Shown: positions 22,545 through 45,535 of the stretch, in pieces | Layout: every line of letters starts with the position of its first letter | Position numbering within the stretch: position 1 is the first letter of the stretch | NCBI GenBank assembly: GCA_020137815.1 | Contig: CM035359.1 | Coordinates: forward strand, 674,243-738,242 | Reading direction: 5' to 3' | Source of the DNA: Hormiphora californensis | Taxonomy: Eukaryota; Ctenophora; Tentaculata; Cydippida; Pleurobrachiidae | DNA: 64,000 nt | Translations under genes and position numbers: made by a program | The notes under the pieces: generated by a model | Database searches by the model: none | Told to the model about the DNA's origin: nothing | What the model saw: only the letters and a program-made list of their open reading frames with translations

Positions 22545-25500
22545 AAAGATAGAGAGAAAGATAGAGTGCATGCAAGGGTTGGACTGTGGCAACCCATTGG
22601 ACTATTAAACGTGTGGCTAACCCCCCCCCCTTAACACAGCCCTAGTACACACAGACAACCACACTGCAGAACACACGTAACACAGTTAGGTTACTAAGTT
22701 CCTAATAATTTTACATATTCAATGTGTAATAATTCGTTAATTATCATTAATTATCTCCCGCAATCCCACTCCAAATCCAATCTGTCTAATCGACCTTTGT
22801 TTGCACATAATCATCATAATATCAGACAGTTGAATCATTATAGTTTGAGAGACAATTGTTTTCAAGAGATAGTTGAATCGATAAACGGAGATCTGATTTA
22901 GTGAAACAGTTCGGTGAGCAGCAATTTGCGGATTTTAATTTTAATAAGTCAGGACGTCACTGGAGAGGGGAGAGAGAGAAAGAGAAAAAGGGGGAAAGAA
23001 AAGGGGAAAGAAGGATAAAGAATTTTCCCCCTTTTTGGGTTTCCCTCTCTCCTCCCCCCCCCTCGTTCTCTCTCTTCCTTCCCTTTCCCTCTTCCCGCCT
23101 CTCCCTCTTCCGGGTTTTTTGGGGGGGGGGGAAAATACTGCATGTTTTTTCCGGTTTTTAAATTTCCCCCACCCCTGTGGTAATCACTAAAACAAAAAAA
23201 ACAACAACAGCAGACAACACACAAAACACGGAAAGTAGACACAGTAGGAAACTCATACAGTGGCGCTAGAGAGTGTAGTTCATTTTCACCTATGTTGCAG
23301 GATAGAGTCACACAGCTGTTTCTACGTGACATGTTGAAGCGATAATAATCTCGCACCCTCCGCTCCATATTCCACACCATATTCCATAGCCCAACACCCT
23401 ATCCCAGCTGATATTATAATGTGGTCTACTCAGCTGTATAAAGTTTATATAAAGTGTATTATACTCACCGTGTCAACAAGTGCCCCATCTCGGAACCATT
23501 TTGGTAGTGCAGGAGGATTACTGATTGGCATTGTACAGTTTAGCACATGTATCTTGGTAGTAGATATCAATTCAACACTCTGGAGGGGTGTAATTAATTA
23601 GTAATTAGGGACACTCTGGAGGGGTGTAATTGATTAGTAATTAGGGTGTAGTTAATAATAATAATCGATAGTTTGTGAAAATGTTTGGGATTTATGTAAT
23701 ATGTTCCTATTATTGAGATATGATTTAGAGGGTCCAGTATTTCTGGGATATGCTTGTTCCTTATTTCCCTTCCTAGTGTTCCCTATGCTCAAGTGAGGGT
23801 GGTCGCTGCAGAGAAATCATAGTACAGGATGCAGGAAGATATTGTAGAAAATCAGGAGAATTGATTGAGATTTAGTTCAATTACCATGCAGTGCGATCTA
23901 GCCAGTTAAATTTTCAGAGAGACAGAGACAAAGAGAGAGAAATATAAAGAGATAAAAATAAGACAGAGATAGGTAAAGCAAAACTGCAGTTTAATGTGTT
24001 AGAGTAGTTTATTTCAACACTTTACTAGAGCACATTCCACAGCTGTTGTATTACTACACTTTTGATCTGTCTACAGAACAGAAAATACACTCTCAAGGAT
24101 TATTATTATTCGAAATTTCTGTTTAAAACTCTAAAGGATTATTTTTGTTCGGAATGACTGTTCAAAACTCCCAAGGATTATTTCTATCCTGGACAAGTAC
24201 CTTTGTTATGAATTGTTCGGGTCGCTGAAGGTAGTAATCATGCACCCAGAGAAACATCACAGAGCTGTATAACGTAATGTCTGCCTCGTCACTAAAGAAA
24301 AGATGTGTCATTATAATATGCTTCTATCAATTCCTTCAAATATAATGTAGGCATATGTCACAAAATAATATCTGTTTCTCATTTAAACTCTAAAGTTTTG
24401 TTTCTATTCGGAATTACTAACCTGACGACGCACTGATAATACCCCTCATCCTGAGCTGTAACTCGAGGAATCAGCCAAACTGCTGTGTTGGTCTCCAAAT
24501 CAGCCTCAACCTCACCAAGCTGTGGGACAAAAACAATGTTACTAAAACATGTTAGAAACAATGTTACTAAAACATGTTAGAATTATAGTTATTGAAACTA
24601 AAACATGTTAGAATCATTGTTACTAAAACATGTTAGAATCAATGTTACTAAAACATGTTAGAATCAATGTTACTAAAACATGTTAGAATCAATGTTACTA
24701 AAACATGTTAGGAGTAATAGAATTATCATTGTTATTGAAACTAAAACATGTTAGAATTGATGTTAAACTGCCCCAATGTAGCATTCAAACACCCCAGTCA
24801 GATGGCAACAAGATACATAAAAAGCTAAATGTGTTGCTGTGTGTATTCATAGACACAACAAAAAACAAACACACATGTGTGGCATGTTCGAAAATACACG
24901 AGCCTTCTGCAAGGTGCTAACTGCATCCCAAGAGAGAGTGAGAGAGAGAGAGAGATATAGATAGAGAGTGAGAGAGAGAAATAGGGATAGGGCGTTGGCT
25001 ATGCTGCATCCCACGGGCCCACGCGACAAAAAATTTCAGATCCAAATGAAATAATAATTGGGGTCCGACAGTATGAAATAATTGAAAAAACAAACCCAGA
25101 AAGCCCTAAACATGAATAAACCTTTGTTTTTAAAGCAAATTGATGTTGGCCCTGAATCGACTGATAAATCGTGTTAGAATACAGAAAATCGAAATGATAA
25201 ATCTAGATGCTTTCCAAACTTTTCTTGAGTTCTCTTCTTTTTTCACACCACTCCCCTCTCCTCCCAGGCATCACCCCCTCCACCCACCCCTCCAGGCCTC
25301 CACCCACCCCTGTCCCCTCCACCCAGCCCTCCACCCCTCCCCCTCCACCCCTCCATCCTACCCCTCCCCTCCTATTTTACCAGTTACCTGAGACATCATG
25401 CTAAGTTGAGGAGTGGATCCCTTGTAGAAAGTATACCACCCCTCCCCGTTCCCTCCACCCACCATTACCCCTTCCACCCACCCTTACCCCTCCCCCTCCA

Positions 25501-25847
25501 TCCTCCCCCTCCCCGAGGTTTTACCTGGGACATCATGCTAAGTTGAGGAGTGGATCCCTTGTAGAATGTATACGTCAGCTCGCCAATACCACCTGTTGCA
25601 CCGCACTCAATACGAACAAGCATCTGCAGAGGAAACAAGTGGGGGTTACTACTACTACTAATAAGTGGGGATTATCTGTTCAATTATTAGACAATTGACA
25701 GACTCATGGGTTCAAGATGAAATTTAACAGTTTTTATCGCTTGATAACACTGCAAGAATATTCAAATTATAACGAACCTCTCGGGTAACAGATTGCTTTT
25801 CAGGCTGCTTAAAGAACTGAAGATAGGGTAGGGCATCTTGAGACAAT
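5837..25847 (-). CDS. Gene B: large Ig-superfamily protein, at least ten Ig-like domains
   Basis: Twenty-nine exons were recognised, in transcript order: 25778-25847, 25525-25623, 24422-24519, 24201-24291, 23469-23579, 21952-22015, 20672-20800, 19678-19767, 19384-19465, 18859-18981, 17853-17925, 17559-17662, 16239-16350, 13857-13977, 13654-13754, 13300-13383, 13015-13151, 12365-12472, 12140-12215, 10802-10926, 9517-9682, 9282-9380, 8588-8659, 8295-8441, 7376-7498, 7080-7220, 6845-6970, 6535-6699, 6231-6313. Phases join correctly except at two places: an apparent 1-nt insertion in 18859-18981, and a mismatch between 16239-16350 and 13857-13977. The first exon, with its signal peptide, is missing. 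Each Ig domain is split over two to four exons, many joined in phase 1. The likely role is cell-surface recognition or adhesion. The C-terminus is uncertain: no convincing membrane helix was found, so it may be secreted, lipid-anchored, or continue into gene A. Confidence 0.7.
5930..6230. other. Region between gene B last certain exon and gene A
   Basis: There is no clear exon apart from the candidate terminal exon at 5837-5929. It holds a short irregular tandem array of ATTAGCACCA-like units (about 6145-6215) and a duplicated AACTGTCGGAGTAAC (about 5980-6012). Positions 5659-5836 would be the gene A upstream region; I see no sure promoter motif. Confidence 0.4.
6231..6970 (-). CDS. Gene B Ig-like domain 10
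   Basis: Exon 6845-6970 holds AKGEETNLTCSGE. Its start at the ATTTAG acceptor was chosen because only that site matches the phase of the previous exon. Exon 6535-6699 holds PKEIQWLYDG and LRISDTQIEDEG. Exon 6231-6313 holds GYYTCKFSN (F-strand Cys) and ends in phase 0. Confidence 0.7.
7080..7498 (-). CDS. Gene B Ig-like domain 9
   Basis: Exon 7376-7498 holds QPVDVVCEIEGKPLPNKILW (Cys and Trp). Exon 7080-7220 holds LTGNYNCSASNVV (F-strand Cys). The phase-1 joins are clean and several N-glycosylation sequons are present. Confidence 0.75.
8295..9380 (-). CDS. Gene B Ig-like domain 8
   Basis: Exon 9282-9380 holds GKPLVLQCSAAGEPLPG, exon 8588-8659 holds DVIEWASNGYLV (core Trp), and exon 8295-8441 holds ASERVFNCSARN (F-strand Cys). 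Each joins in phase 1. Confidence 0.75.
9220..9310 (-). repeat. Duplicated exon end and donor (gene B exon 9282-9380)
   Basis: The string GGWRCCRCTACCAG|GTATT at the true exon end recurs 62 bp further into the intron (donor near 9219). The second copy keeps the exon edge and the GT. Confidence 0.75.
9488..9533 (-). repeat. Duplicated exon end and donor (gene B exon 9517-9682)
   Basis: TGTGACCAAATATG|GTATGTT occurs twice in direct tandem with a 21-bp period. The inner copy is in phase with the next exon. Confidence 0.8.
9517..10926 (-). CDS. Gene B Ig-like domain 7
   Basis: Exon 10802-10926 holds LTERITCNATGYPPASEITW (Cys and Trp). Exon 9517-9682 holds GPQNGGNYSCTSSN (F-strand Cys). The ~1.1-kb intron between them contains a long CT microsatellite. 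The exon 9517-9682 donor is duplicated by 21 bp into the intron. Confidence 0.75.
10030..10179. repeat. (CT)n microsatellite
   Basis: This is a nearly pure CT run with a few GT interruptions, in a gene B intron. Confidence 0.95.
10927..12139. other. Gene B intron without recognised coding sequence
   Basis: About 1.2 kb lies between exons 12140-12215 and 10802-10926. It is AT-rich with TTAATTAA runs near 12075-12125. I see no RNA gene, protein domain or complete mobile element. Confidence 0.5.
12140..13151 (-). CDS. Gene B Ig-like domain 6
   Basis: Exon 13015-13151 holds GKELVLVCSVYGKPFPAEPTW (split by strand: Cys, then Trp). Exon 12365-12472 holds NGYNSTIRIYSVSLANK. Exon 12140-12215 holds GNYTCNSTNF (F-strand Cys). 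All joins are in phase. Sequence near 12930-12975 resembles coding sequence but is not needed. Confidence 0.75.
13300..13977 (-). CDS. Gene B Ig-like domain 5
   Basis: Exon 13857-13977 holds PKKLTCEFTGGPVPAMIW (Cys and Trp). Exon 13654-13754 holds YPYVTTLEITETSIYDTG. Exon 13300-13383 holds GIYVCGARTW (F-strand Cys). The acceptor and head of the first exon recur upstream in a tandem array (about 13960-14215). Confidence 0.7.
13476..13547 (+). tRNA. tRNA-like sequence (pseudo-tRNA or SINE head)
   Basis: These 72 nt have an A-box-like TACCTCAATAGG and a perfect B box GGTTCGAGCCC. The acceptor stem GCCGGGG/CCTCGCC has one mismatch and one G-T pair, and the T stem GTCGG/CCGGC pairs fully. The anticodon loop CGCGAAA lacks the invariant T33 and the anticodon stem has mismatches, so a working tRNA is unlikely. 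It lies inside a gene B intron, antisense to the gene. A tRNA-derived SINE is possible, though no tail was identified. Confidence 0.5.
13960..14215 (-). repeat. Tandem array containing acceptor and head of gene B exon 13857-13977
   Basis: The exon head beginning AACAACTATCTGTGGAACCC after CAG recurs near 14055-14077. Shorter units (GTTCTGGGAGAGAGAGAGAA with GGGGTTAGAGT) continue to about 14215. Several units end in a pyrimidine tract plus CAG on the minus strand. Confidence 0.7.
14771..14995. repeat. Compound (GA)n/(TA)n/(GACA)n microsatellite
   Basis: Long GA runs are interrupted by two short TATATA blocks and end in GACAGACAGACA. It lies in the 2.3-kb gene B intron between exons 16239-16350 and 13857-13977, where no other feature is visible. 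Confidence 0.95.
16239..17925 (-). CDS. Gene B Ig-like domain 4
   Basis: Exon 17853-17925 holds DSVEFIEGDSSDPIVYYW. Exon 17559-17662 holds RTLSCDTTISTSKQWYRNG (Cys and Trp). Exon 16239-16350 holds RPEDGGVYQCKAFND (F-strand Cys). The donor of the middle exon is repeated four times, and the acceptor of the last exon is duplicated. The last exon ends in phase 2, which does not match the next recognised exon. Confidence 0.7.
16345..16412 (-). repeat. Duplicated acceptor and exon head (gene B exon 16239-16350)
   Basis: The stretch CTTTRCAG|GTTTTGATYYGGTTGCCCAG appears at the true junction and again about 54 bp upstream in the intron. It copies both the splice acceptor and the first ~22 exon bases. 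Confidence 0.8.
16946..17010. repeat. (GA)n microsatellite
   Basis: This is a near-pure GA run ending in GTGTGTGT, in a gene B intron. Confidence 0.9.
17404..17580 (-). repeat. Four-fold exon end plus donor array with X-box palindromes (gene B exon 17559-17662)
   Basis: On the minus strand AAAGAACCTGAATTCTG|GTAAG is followed by TTACCATGGTTACCATG. This block of about 45-49 bp is repeated four times, each copy recreating exon edge and donor. Reading frame supports the copy at 17559. The palindrome GGTTACCATGGTAACC-like core sits between donors. Confidence 0.85.
17775..17845. repeat. 12-bp minisatellite (ACATGTACTAAC)n
   Basis: About five direct copies lie next to the exon 17853-17925 donor, inside the intron. 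Confidence 0.85.
18859..19767 (-). CDS. Gene B Ig-like domain 3, with an apparent frameshift
   Basis: Exon 19678-19767 has VNVGEEAYHFCAG. Exon 19384-19465 follows, with a weak AAG|GTTGGA-like donor. Exon 18859-18981 has TTPGQYIATCKVG and then LTTKLTVVDPPYNSV one frame away. One surplus base near 18905-18915 restores the G strand and the phase with the next exon. It could be a base-calling error, a real mutation, or a tiny unrecognised intron. Confidence 0.6.
19100..19365. repeat. 21-bp minisatellite (GGGGCGAGATATAGTTTAGAA)-type
   Basis: About ten or more copies, some with GAGCCGGGCGAG or GAGCTGGGGCGAG variants, lie immediately downstream of the donor of gene B exon 19384-19465. The unit given in the call has 21 positions including the first G shared with the previous copy. 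Confidence 0.85.
20350..20690 (-). repeat. Donor-containing array with X-box palindromes (gene B exon 20672-20800)
   Basis: On the minus strand GGTTACCACTA|GTAAGTTA alternates with AGAGCCGGGTTACCATG over about six units. Each keeps the last exon bases and the GTAAGT donor. The frame supports the copy at 20672. CCATGGTAACC palindromes are embedded in every unit. Confidence 0.8.
20672..23579 (-). CDS. Gene B Ig-like domain 2
   Basis: Exon 23469-23579 holds KIHVLNCTMPISNPP and LPKWFRDG (Cys and core Trp). Exon 21952-22015 encodes a short EGEIEGQKITF piece. Exon 20672-20800 holds YSLSGVYTCSAFN (F-strand Cys). The introns carry long CT and G-rich simple repeats. Confidence 0.7.
20855..20995. repeat. 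~56-bp tandem repeat, three copies
   Basis: Copies share TAGGTCATCTTAGCTTGGGG and GGATAGGGGTTAGAGAGGGG. It lies in a gene B intron. Confidence 0.8.
21480..21725 (+). repeat. G-rich minisatellite with long G runs
   Basis: Units alternate GAGAATGGGGYCAGTCTGG and CTGGGCCTAGTCTGG with G runs of 7 to 17. On the plus strand it has very strong G-quadruplex potential. Exact G-run lengths may be unreliable. Confidence 0.85.
22275..22421. repeat. (CT)n/(TTTCTC)n microsatellite
   Basis: A CT run with TTTCTC interruptions; a separate GA run follows at about 22502-22565. Both lie in a gene B intron. Confidence 0.95.
23579..23642 (-). repeat. Duplicated acceptor of gene B exon 23469-23579
   Basis: The minus-strand block CACCCCTCCAG|AGTGT is present twice, about 37-38 bp apart, separated by AT-rich TAATTA sequence. 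Confidence 0.75.
24201..25847 (-). CDS. Gene B Ig-like domain 1 (exons 1-4 as recognised)
   Basis: The exons encode LPYLQFFKQPEKQSVTRE (A strand), MLVRIECGATGG (B-strand Cys), a variant C strand (ELTYTFYKG) that lacks Trp, then TAQDEGYYQCVV (F-strand Cys). A trailing exon ends PEQFITK. An upstream exon in phase 2 must exist before 25847 but was not found. Confidence 0.65.
24530..24765. repeat. ~25-bp minisatellite with AACATGTT core
   Basis: About nine copies of ACTAAAACATGTTAGAATCA and variants. The array adjoins the acceptor of gene B exon 24422-24519. Confidence 0.85.
25387..25560 (-). repeat. Duplicated exon end and donor (gene B exon 25525-25623) around a C-rich array
   Basis: A segment of about 50 bp covering the last exon bases and the donor (GACATCATGCTAAGTTGAGG on plus) is present at 25391 and 25529. 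The pieces are separated by C-rich CCACCCCTCC-type repeat, which also extends left to about 25250. Confidence 0.8.
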
Positions 25848-25915
25848 CTGAAAGTAGTAGGTAGGGAGTAAACACACACACGCTGGGTATAGGGACAATC
25901 TGAAAGGATCATTCT
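25778..25915 (-). repeat. Duplicated acceptor of the first recognised gene B exon
   Basis: CTTTCAG|ATTGTC occurs at the true junction (25847) and again about 55 bp upstream. The copied block is short. Confidence 0.5.
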
Positions 25916-25929
25916 AGCTCTTATTTCTT

Positions 25930-28144
25930 GATTTGATAAAATAAAACCACGGTCTAATTTCCTCTAACTCACGTTATTTGGAAAAAGGTAAAAAGTAGCG
26001 GAGCAATCATTGAAGTAAATCTATCACATCACATCTGGTAGGTCATAACAAGCTGGAATTAGTTTGTTAGCTGGAGATGGTTGGTTGGTCACAGTCTCTG
26101 ATGAGTGATGATGAGTGACAGTGCTGCTTGCAGTCAGAATACGGTAATACAAAATACAGTAATCTGCGCGGAATTTGCGTAACGCACAAGGGCTTTTGTC
26201 AACAATCTGTTAAAAGTACTTTTTGTCAGCACGTACTAACGCGCTGATTAGCCACGGTTGCGCGCCTTCATACAGTGTCTCCGTTTTCCATTACCGTATT
26301 CTGACTGCAAGCAGCCGTGTGATTGGGTGAGTGGTGGTGAGGTTGGGAAAAGGCACGCTGCATTGAAACATATTTTGTAGGATCTTTGGACCATTCAATA
26401 AAATATTTCTCCGTTTTTGGCGGAGCTGTTGAGTCGGGACTGCAGGGAAGCCCAACAGTGGGCCAACTGTCCCATTGACAGTCCCAACTGACCCAAGAGT
26501 AACAGCGAAAGTTTCCTGGTCGCAAGCAACAAGTTGCTATAACCAGCGAAGATCCTAAACCGTCTGTATGAATCCTCACAGAAATCGAAAATGAAAAAAA
26601 GCTCTCTTGTACTAAAAGTTTTAGTCTAAAACTTTGGTTCTGAGAGTGCTCGGACGTTCACAGTAGATGTGCTCTCTCGCACCAGTAACAGGTTGTTCTA
26701 TTAAGCAATTAAACTTACAATAAATCTAATATATCTCATCGGAACAGAATAACGGGAAACTTAAATTAAAAACATTTAAACATTTAAAAAATTTGTTTGT
26801 TGTGAATTTTATTTTGATTTTATTCAAAACATCGCGCGGCGCGGCGCCATCTAGTTTTGTTATTTTGGCGCATTACATTTGTGAGACGCCGCGCGATATT
26901 TTGAGTCGATTTCGGCACACAACAACTCAGCTCACGGCAAACGTTAATTTTTTAAAATCGACACTTCGGTGTTGTACCACTTTGCAGGTTCACTCTGTGA
27001 CCGATCGTGGTGTGCGTTTATTATCTGAGACCCCGGTGTCGGATTGCTGTTCAGTTCTTAATTTTTTCCCCGCCCGGTGAATGCATTCACCCGGATGCCT
27101 TTTGTAAAAAGGCATAGGGGTTTAGAATTCGACAATTTTATTTTACATACTAGTGAAGTGTCACGCTTTACCTGTAACGTAACCTCCTGAGTTGCTGTTG
27201 GCAACTATCCAGTGCGGAATGCTGTCACTTACTGACTGAACACAACAGGAAGTTTTTGCGCGCATGTGCGCGGCGCCTTTATGTTGCACTTGCAATTACA
27301 ATTGTTCATAGATTTGTCATCGCGCCCTACGTCATTGTGCAATGAACATTGTTCTGCATTTGTGATCGGAACTGCGACTTATTATTACTAGGATATCACA
27401 TAGCTCAGGCAACCCATCAGCTATACCGGCTCACGTATCAGTGCCCAATTAGAAGCAGGTGTGGCAACTGGCACATGCCAGATCATATGGTTGGCGGGGA
27501 AATCAGGCGGTATGGCATTATACCGCAATTATTCTTGTTTAAAAACTCGAAAGTTTCGACTCGAAGCAACAATTGAAAAGCGCTGCCTTATCCCCCGCAG
27601 CGTTCGCTAATTGAAAAGCGCTGCCTTTAGCCTTATCCTGCGTTTGCCGAAAACAACAACGAACAGCGGCTGCACGTAGCGAATTCTATTTGCACAACGA
27701 TCCCAGGGGCGACGTGCACCCAGTTCTTTGTTGTTTCGCTTCCACTTAAACATCTGTGTTTTGATTGTCACCACTTACAGTTTTCTGGCGTAAGGGTTAC
27801 TAATCCGAACCAAGTTAGCACTGTGATTCGGGTTCGGGTTTGGGCCTGTAATTTCCTAATTCCTATCATATGAACTTTGAACACCCAGACACCTGATTTC
27901 TGTGTCCCAATTTCGAGGCTAGGGGAATTCCGACTGCAGCTGTACAGCTAATAACCAGACCTCGTGTGGCGGTCCCTGACTAGAATAGAATACCGCAGCA
28001 ACTGGGAATTTTGGCCAGACACCATTTTACAATAATTACTATTATTTGGGTAGTACTATGTCATACTACCATTACAAACGTGAATCTATGATAGCTAAAT
28101 ACCTATATATCCTCATCGTATAGCATGCAATAAAATGACGTTGG
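25930..28144. other. Divergent intergenic spacer between gene B and the FAM135-like gene
   Basis: About 2.2 kb contains a MITE (26124-26314), a CpG-rich block near 26830-27100 with GCGCGGCGCGGCGCC, and a small TGCCTTTTGTAAAAAGGCA hairpin near 27095. The two genes point away from each other, so regulatory sequence for both should lie here. I could not place a TATA box, initiator or the missing first exon of gene B with confidence. Confidence 0.5.
26124..26314. mobile_element. MITE with ~25-bp terminal inverted repeats
   Basis: The ends are CTGCTTGCAGTCAGAATACG on the left and its reverse complement on the right. The element is about 190 bp and non-coding. No target duplication is obvious. A related degraded copy occurs near 45405-45535. 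Confidence 0.75.
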
Positions 28145-43299
<15,155 letters not shown>

Positions 43300-43322
<23 letters not shown>

Positions 43323-43376
43323 GTAAGTAACATACAGAGATATTGCAGAAATGGGAAAGTAAGTAACATACTGTTT
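43300..43376 (+). repeat. Duplicated exon end and donor of FAM135-like exon 16
   Basis: ACATACAGAGATATTGCAGA then AATGGGAAA|GTAAGTA occurs twice with a 39-bp period. A further, degraded copy lies at about 55084-55135. Confidence 0.9.
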
Positions 43377-44306
43377 AGCAACCAGGATAGCAACCTGCAA
43401 AGCAACCAGGATAGTAACCAGGATAGCAACCAGGATAGCAACCAGGATAGCAACCAGGATAGCAACCAGGATAGCAACCAGGATAGCAACCAGGATAGCA
43501 ACCAGGATAGCAACCAGGATAGCAACCAGGATAGCAACCAGGATAGCAACCTGCATAGCAACCAGGATAGCAACCAGGATAGCAACCTGCATAGCAACCA
43601 AGATAGTAACCAGGATAGTAACCAGGATAGCAACCAGGATAGCAACCAGGATAGCAACCGTGATAGCAACCAGGATAGTAAACAGGATAGTAACCAGGAT
43701 AGTAACCAGGATAGCAATCAGGATAGCAACCTGGGTAGCAACCAGGATAGCAACCAGGATAGCAACCAGGATAGCAACCAGGATAGCAACCAGGATAGCA
43801 ACCAGGATAGTAACCTGCATAGCAACCAGGATAGCAACCTGCATAGCAACCAGGATAGTAACCTGCATAGCAACCAGGATAGTAACCTGCATAGTAACCA
43901 GAATAGCGACCAGGATAGCAACCAGGATAGCAACCAGGATAGCGACCAGGATAGTAACCAGGATAGTAACCAGGATAGCAACCTGGATAGCAACCAGGAT
44001 AGTAACCAGGATAGCAACCGTGATAGCAACCAGGATAGCAACCAGGATAGCAACCTGCATAGCAACCTGGATAGCAACCAGGATAGCAACCAGGATAGCA
44101 ACCAGGATAGTAACCAGGATAGCAACCAGGATAGCAACCAGGATAGCAACCTGCATAGCAACCTGGATAGCAACCAGGATAGCAACCAGGATAGCAACCA
44201 AGATAGCAACCAGGATAGTAACCATGATAGCAACCAGGATAGCAACCTGCATAGCAACCTGGATAGCAACCAGGATAGCAACCAGGATAGCAACCAGGAT
44301 AGCAAG
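43377..44306. repeat. 12-bp minisatellite (ATAGCAACCAGG)n, unit 1
   Basis: About 77 copies with variants (CTGC, CTGG, GTAACC, CGTG). Because 12 is a multiple of 3, several frames on both strands stay open for hundreds of codons; these are not taken as genes. Confidence 0.95.
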
Positions 44307-44656
44307 TGACACAGGTGCCACAGCAAGCCGGGATCCATTCAGCTCTTGTTATGTTCTAAAGTAAAGATAAAGAAGTAATATTTCACACTTCAAAAACTAA
44401 CATTTTTTCAAAACCAAACATTTCATTTAATGTTCACGGATTGATTGAACTACAAAAACACACTGCAGACACTGTCACTTGTCAGTTCTATCACTATAAG
44501 CAATAAGATATCTTTCCTCATGAACAATATCCGGAATCACAATCGAGATCCTCCCTGTTGTCAATCAATGACTCTCCTATTATAGTTTTATCACTTGCGT
44601 GGTTTCGTCTAACATCGTGTCTTTAATTCGTCTTGAAAGTCACCTCGGGTAGTTCC

Positions 44657-45305
44657 CTAGACGGTAGTGGTTGCAGTCCCGGAAGCGCCAGATGCCACCG
44701 TCTCCATGGCAGCCGGAATTCTCAGAAAGTCCCTCTCCCCAACCTGGATGAACGACCAGAGTCGTCGTACAACCCTGACTGGGAACCTCGCAGTGGCACT
44801 TAAAATCCTCCAGTAGAAGTTCGACTCGTAAAGGAAAGGGTTGATGACAGAGTTGATCGGTAGAATCAGGATGGAGAAAAAGGGATACCAGCTCGTGGCA
44901 TCGATCTCTTCTGCTAAATGTAGGAAAGCCACAACACCCAGAGGGATCCAGCAAAAGAAATCCGTTATGATGATGGCTAGGATTTTTATTTGCAGCACCC
45001 GATCGTTTCCACCAGCACGGCCGCTGTTCCTGCCTGAGAAAATATGATTTATCATTGGAAAACTTCTTGAAAATGGAAAATATTCGAGCTGTTTGTTTTG
45101 CAAATATTATTGGTTGGTCCCCTACCTGACAAGTTGATTTTGTAGCCAATGAGAATGTAACTGACGGAAATGAACAGGAAACAAAGGCAGTTCATCAGCA
45201 GGACAGAGCTTGAGAAGATCCACTGTGGATCATCTCTTCTCACTAGGTACTTGAAGATACAAACACCGTCGTTGCCGTAGAAGTGAACGGTATCGCCTTT
45301 CATCT
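44657..45305 (-). CDS. LGR/relaxin-receptor-like GPCR, last two exons, copy 1
   Basis: Exon 45126-45305 and terminal exon 44657-45033 (stop TAG) join in phase through a 92-bp intron. They encode extracellular loop 2 (HFYGNDGVCIF), TM5, intracellular loop 3, TM6 (ITDFFCWIPLGVVAF) and TM7 with the NPxxY motif as NPFLY (ILPINSVINPFLY), then a ~50-residue tail ending TTTV. The FYGxxGVC loop and TDxxCWIP helix are typical of the leucine-rich-repeat GPCR group. Upstream exons (TM1-TM4, ectodomain) are absent, so this is a 3' fragment, a very distant gene, or a duplicated remnant. It lies antisense next to, or within, the FAM135-like gene. Confidence 0.75.
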
Positions 45306-45404
45306 CTGAAAAAAATAAGAAATATTAGACCTAGCAATATATGTTTCTCGCCCTAAGTAGTGGGTATTTAGTAACAGTGTGCTTGCGGGAAATACTGAAC
45401 GCGA

Positions 45405-45535
45405 AAACATAATCTGCGCGGAATTTTTTTGAACACGAAAGTATTTTGTCAACAAGTACTTTTTTGTGCACGTACAAATGCGCCGATTTGGTCACGGTTG
45501 CCTTTTATACGGTCTCGTTTTCCTACCTTTTCCCC
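45405..45535. mobile_element. Degraded MITE copy related to 26124-26314
   Basis: It shares AATCTGCGCGGAATTT, TTTTGTCAACAA, AAGTACTTTTT and GGTCACGGTTG-like blocks with the spacer-region MITE. It is absent from the matching place in unit 2, so it inserted in unit 1 after the duplication. Confidence 0.65.

Noticed and set aside
26268-26579. Possible Ig V-like piece (GLPCSPDST, YFIEWSKDP) on the minus strand upstream of gene B
   Set aside because: It has Cys and Trp at plausible spacing, but no donor in the needed phase, no signal peptide, and it overlaps the MITE edge; kept only as a weak candidate for the missing gene B start.
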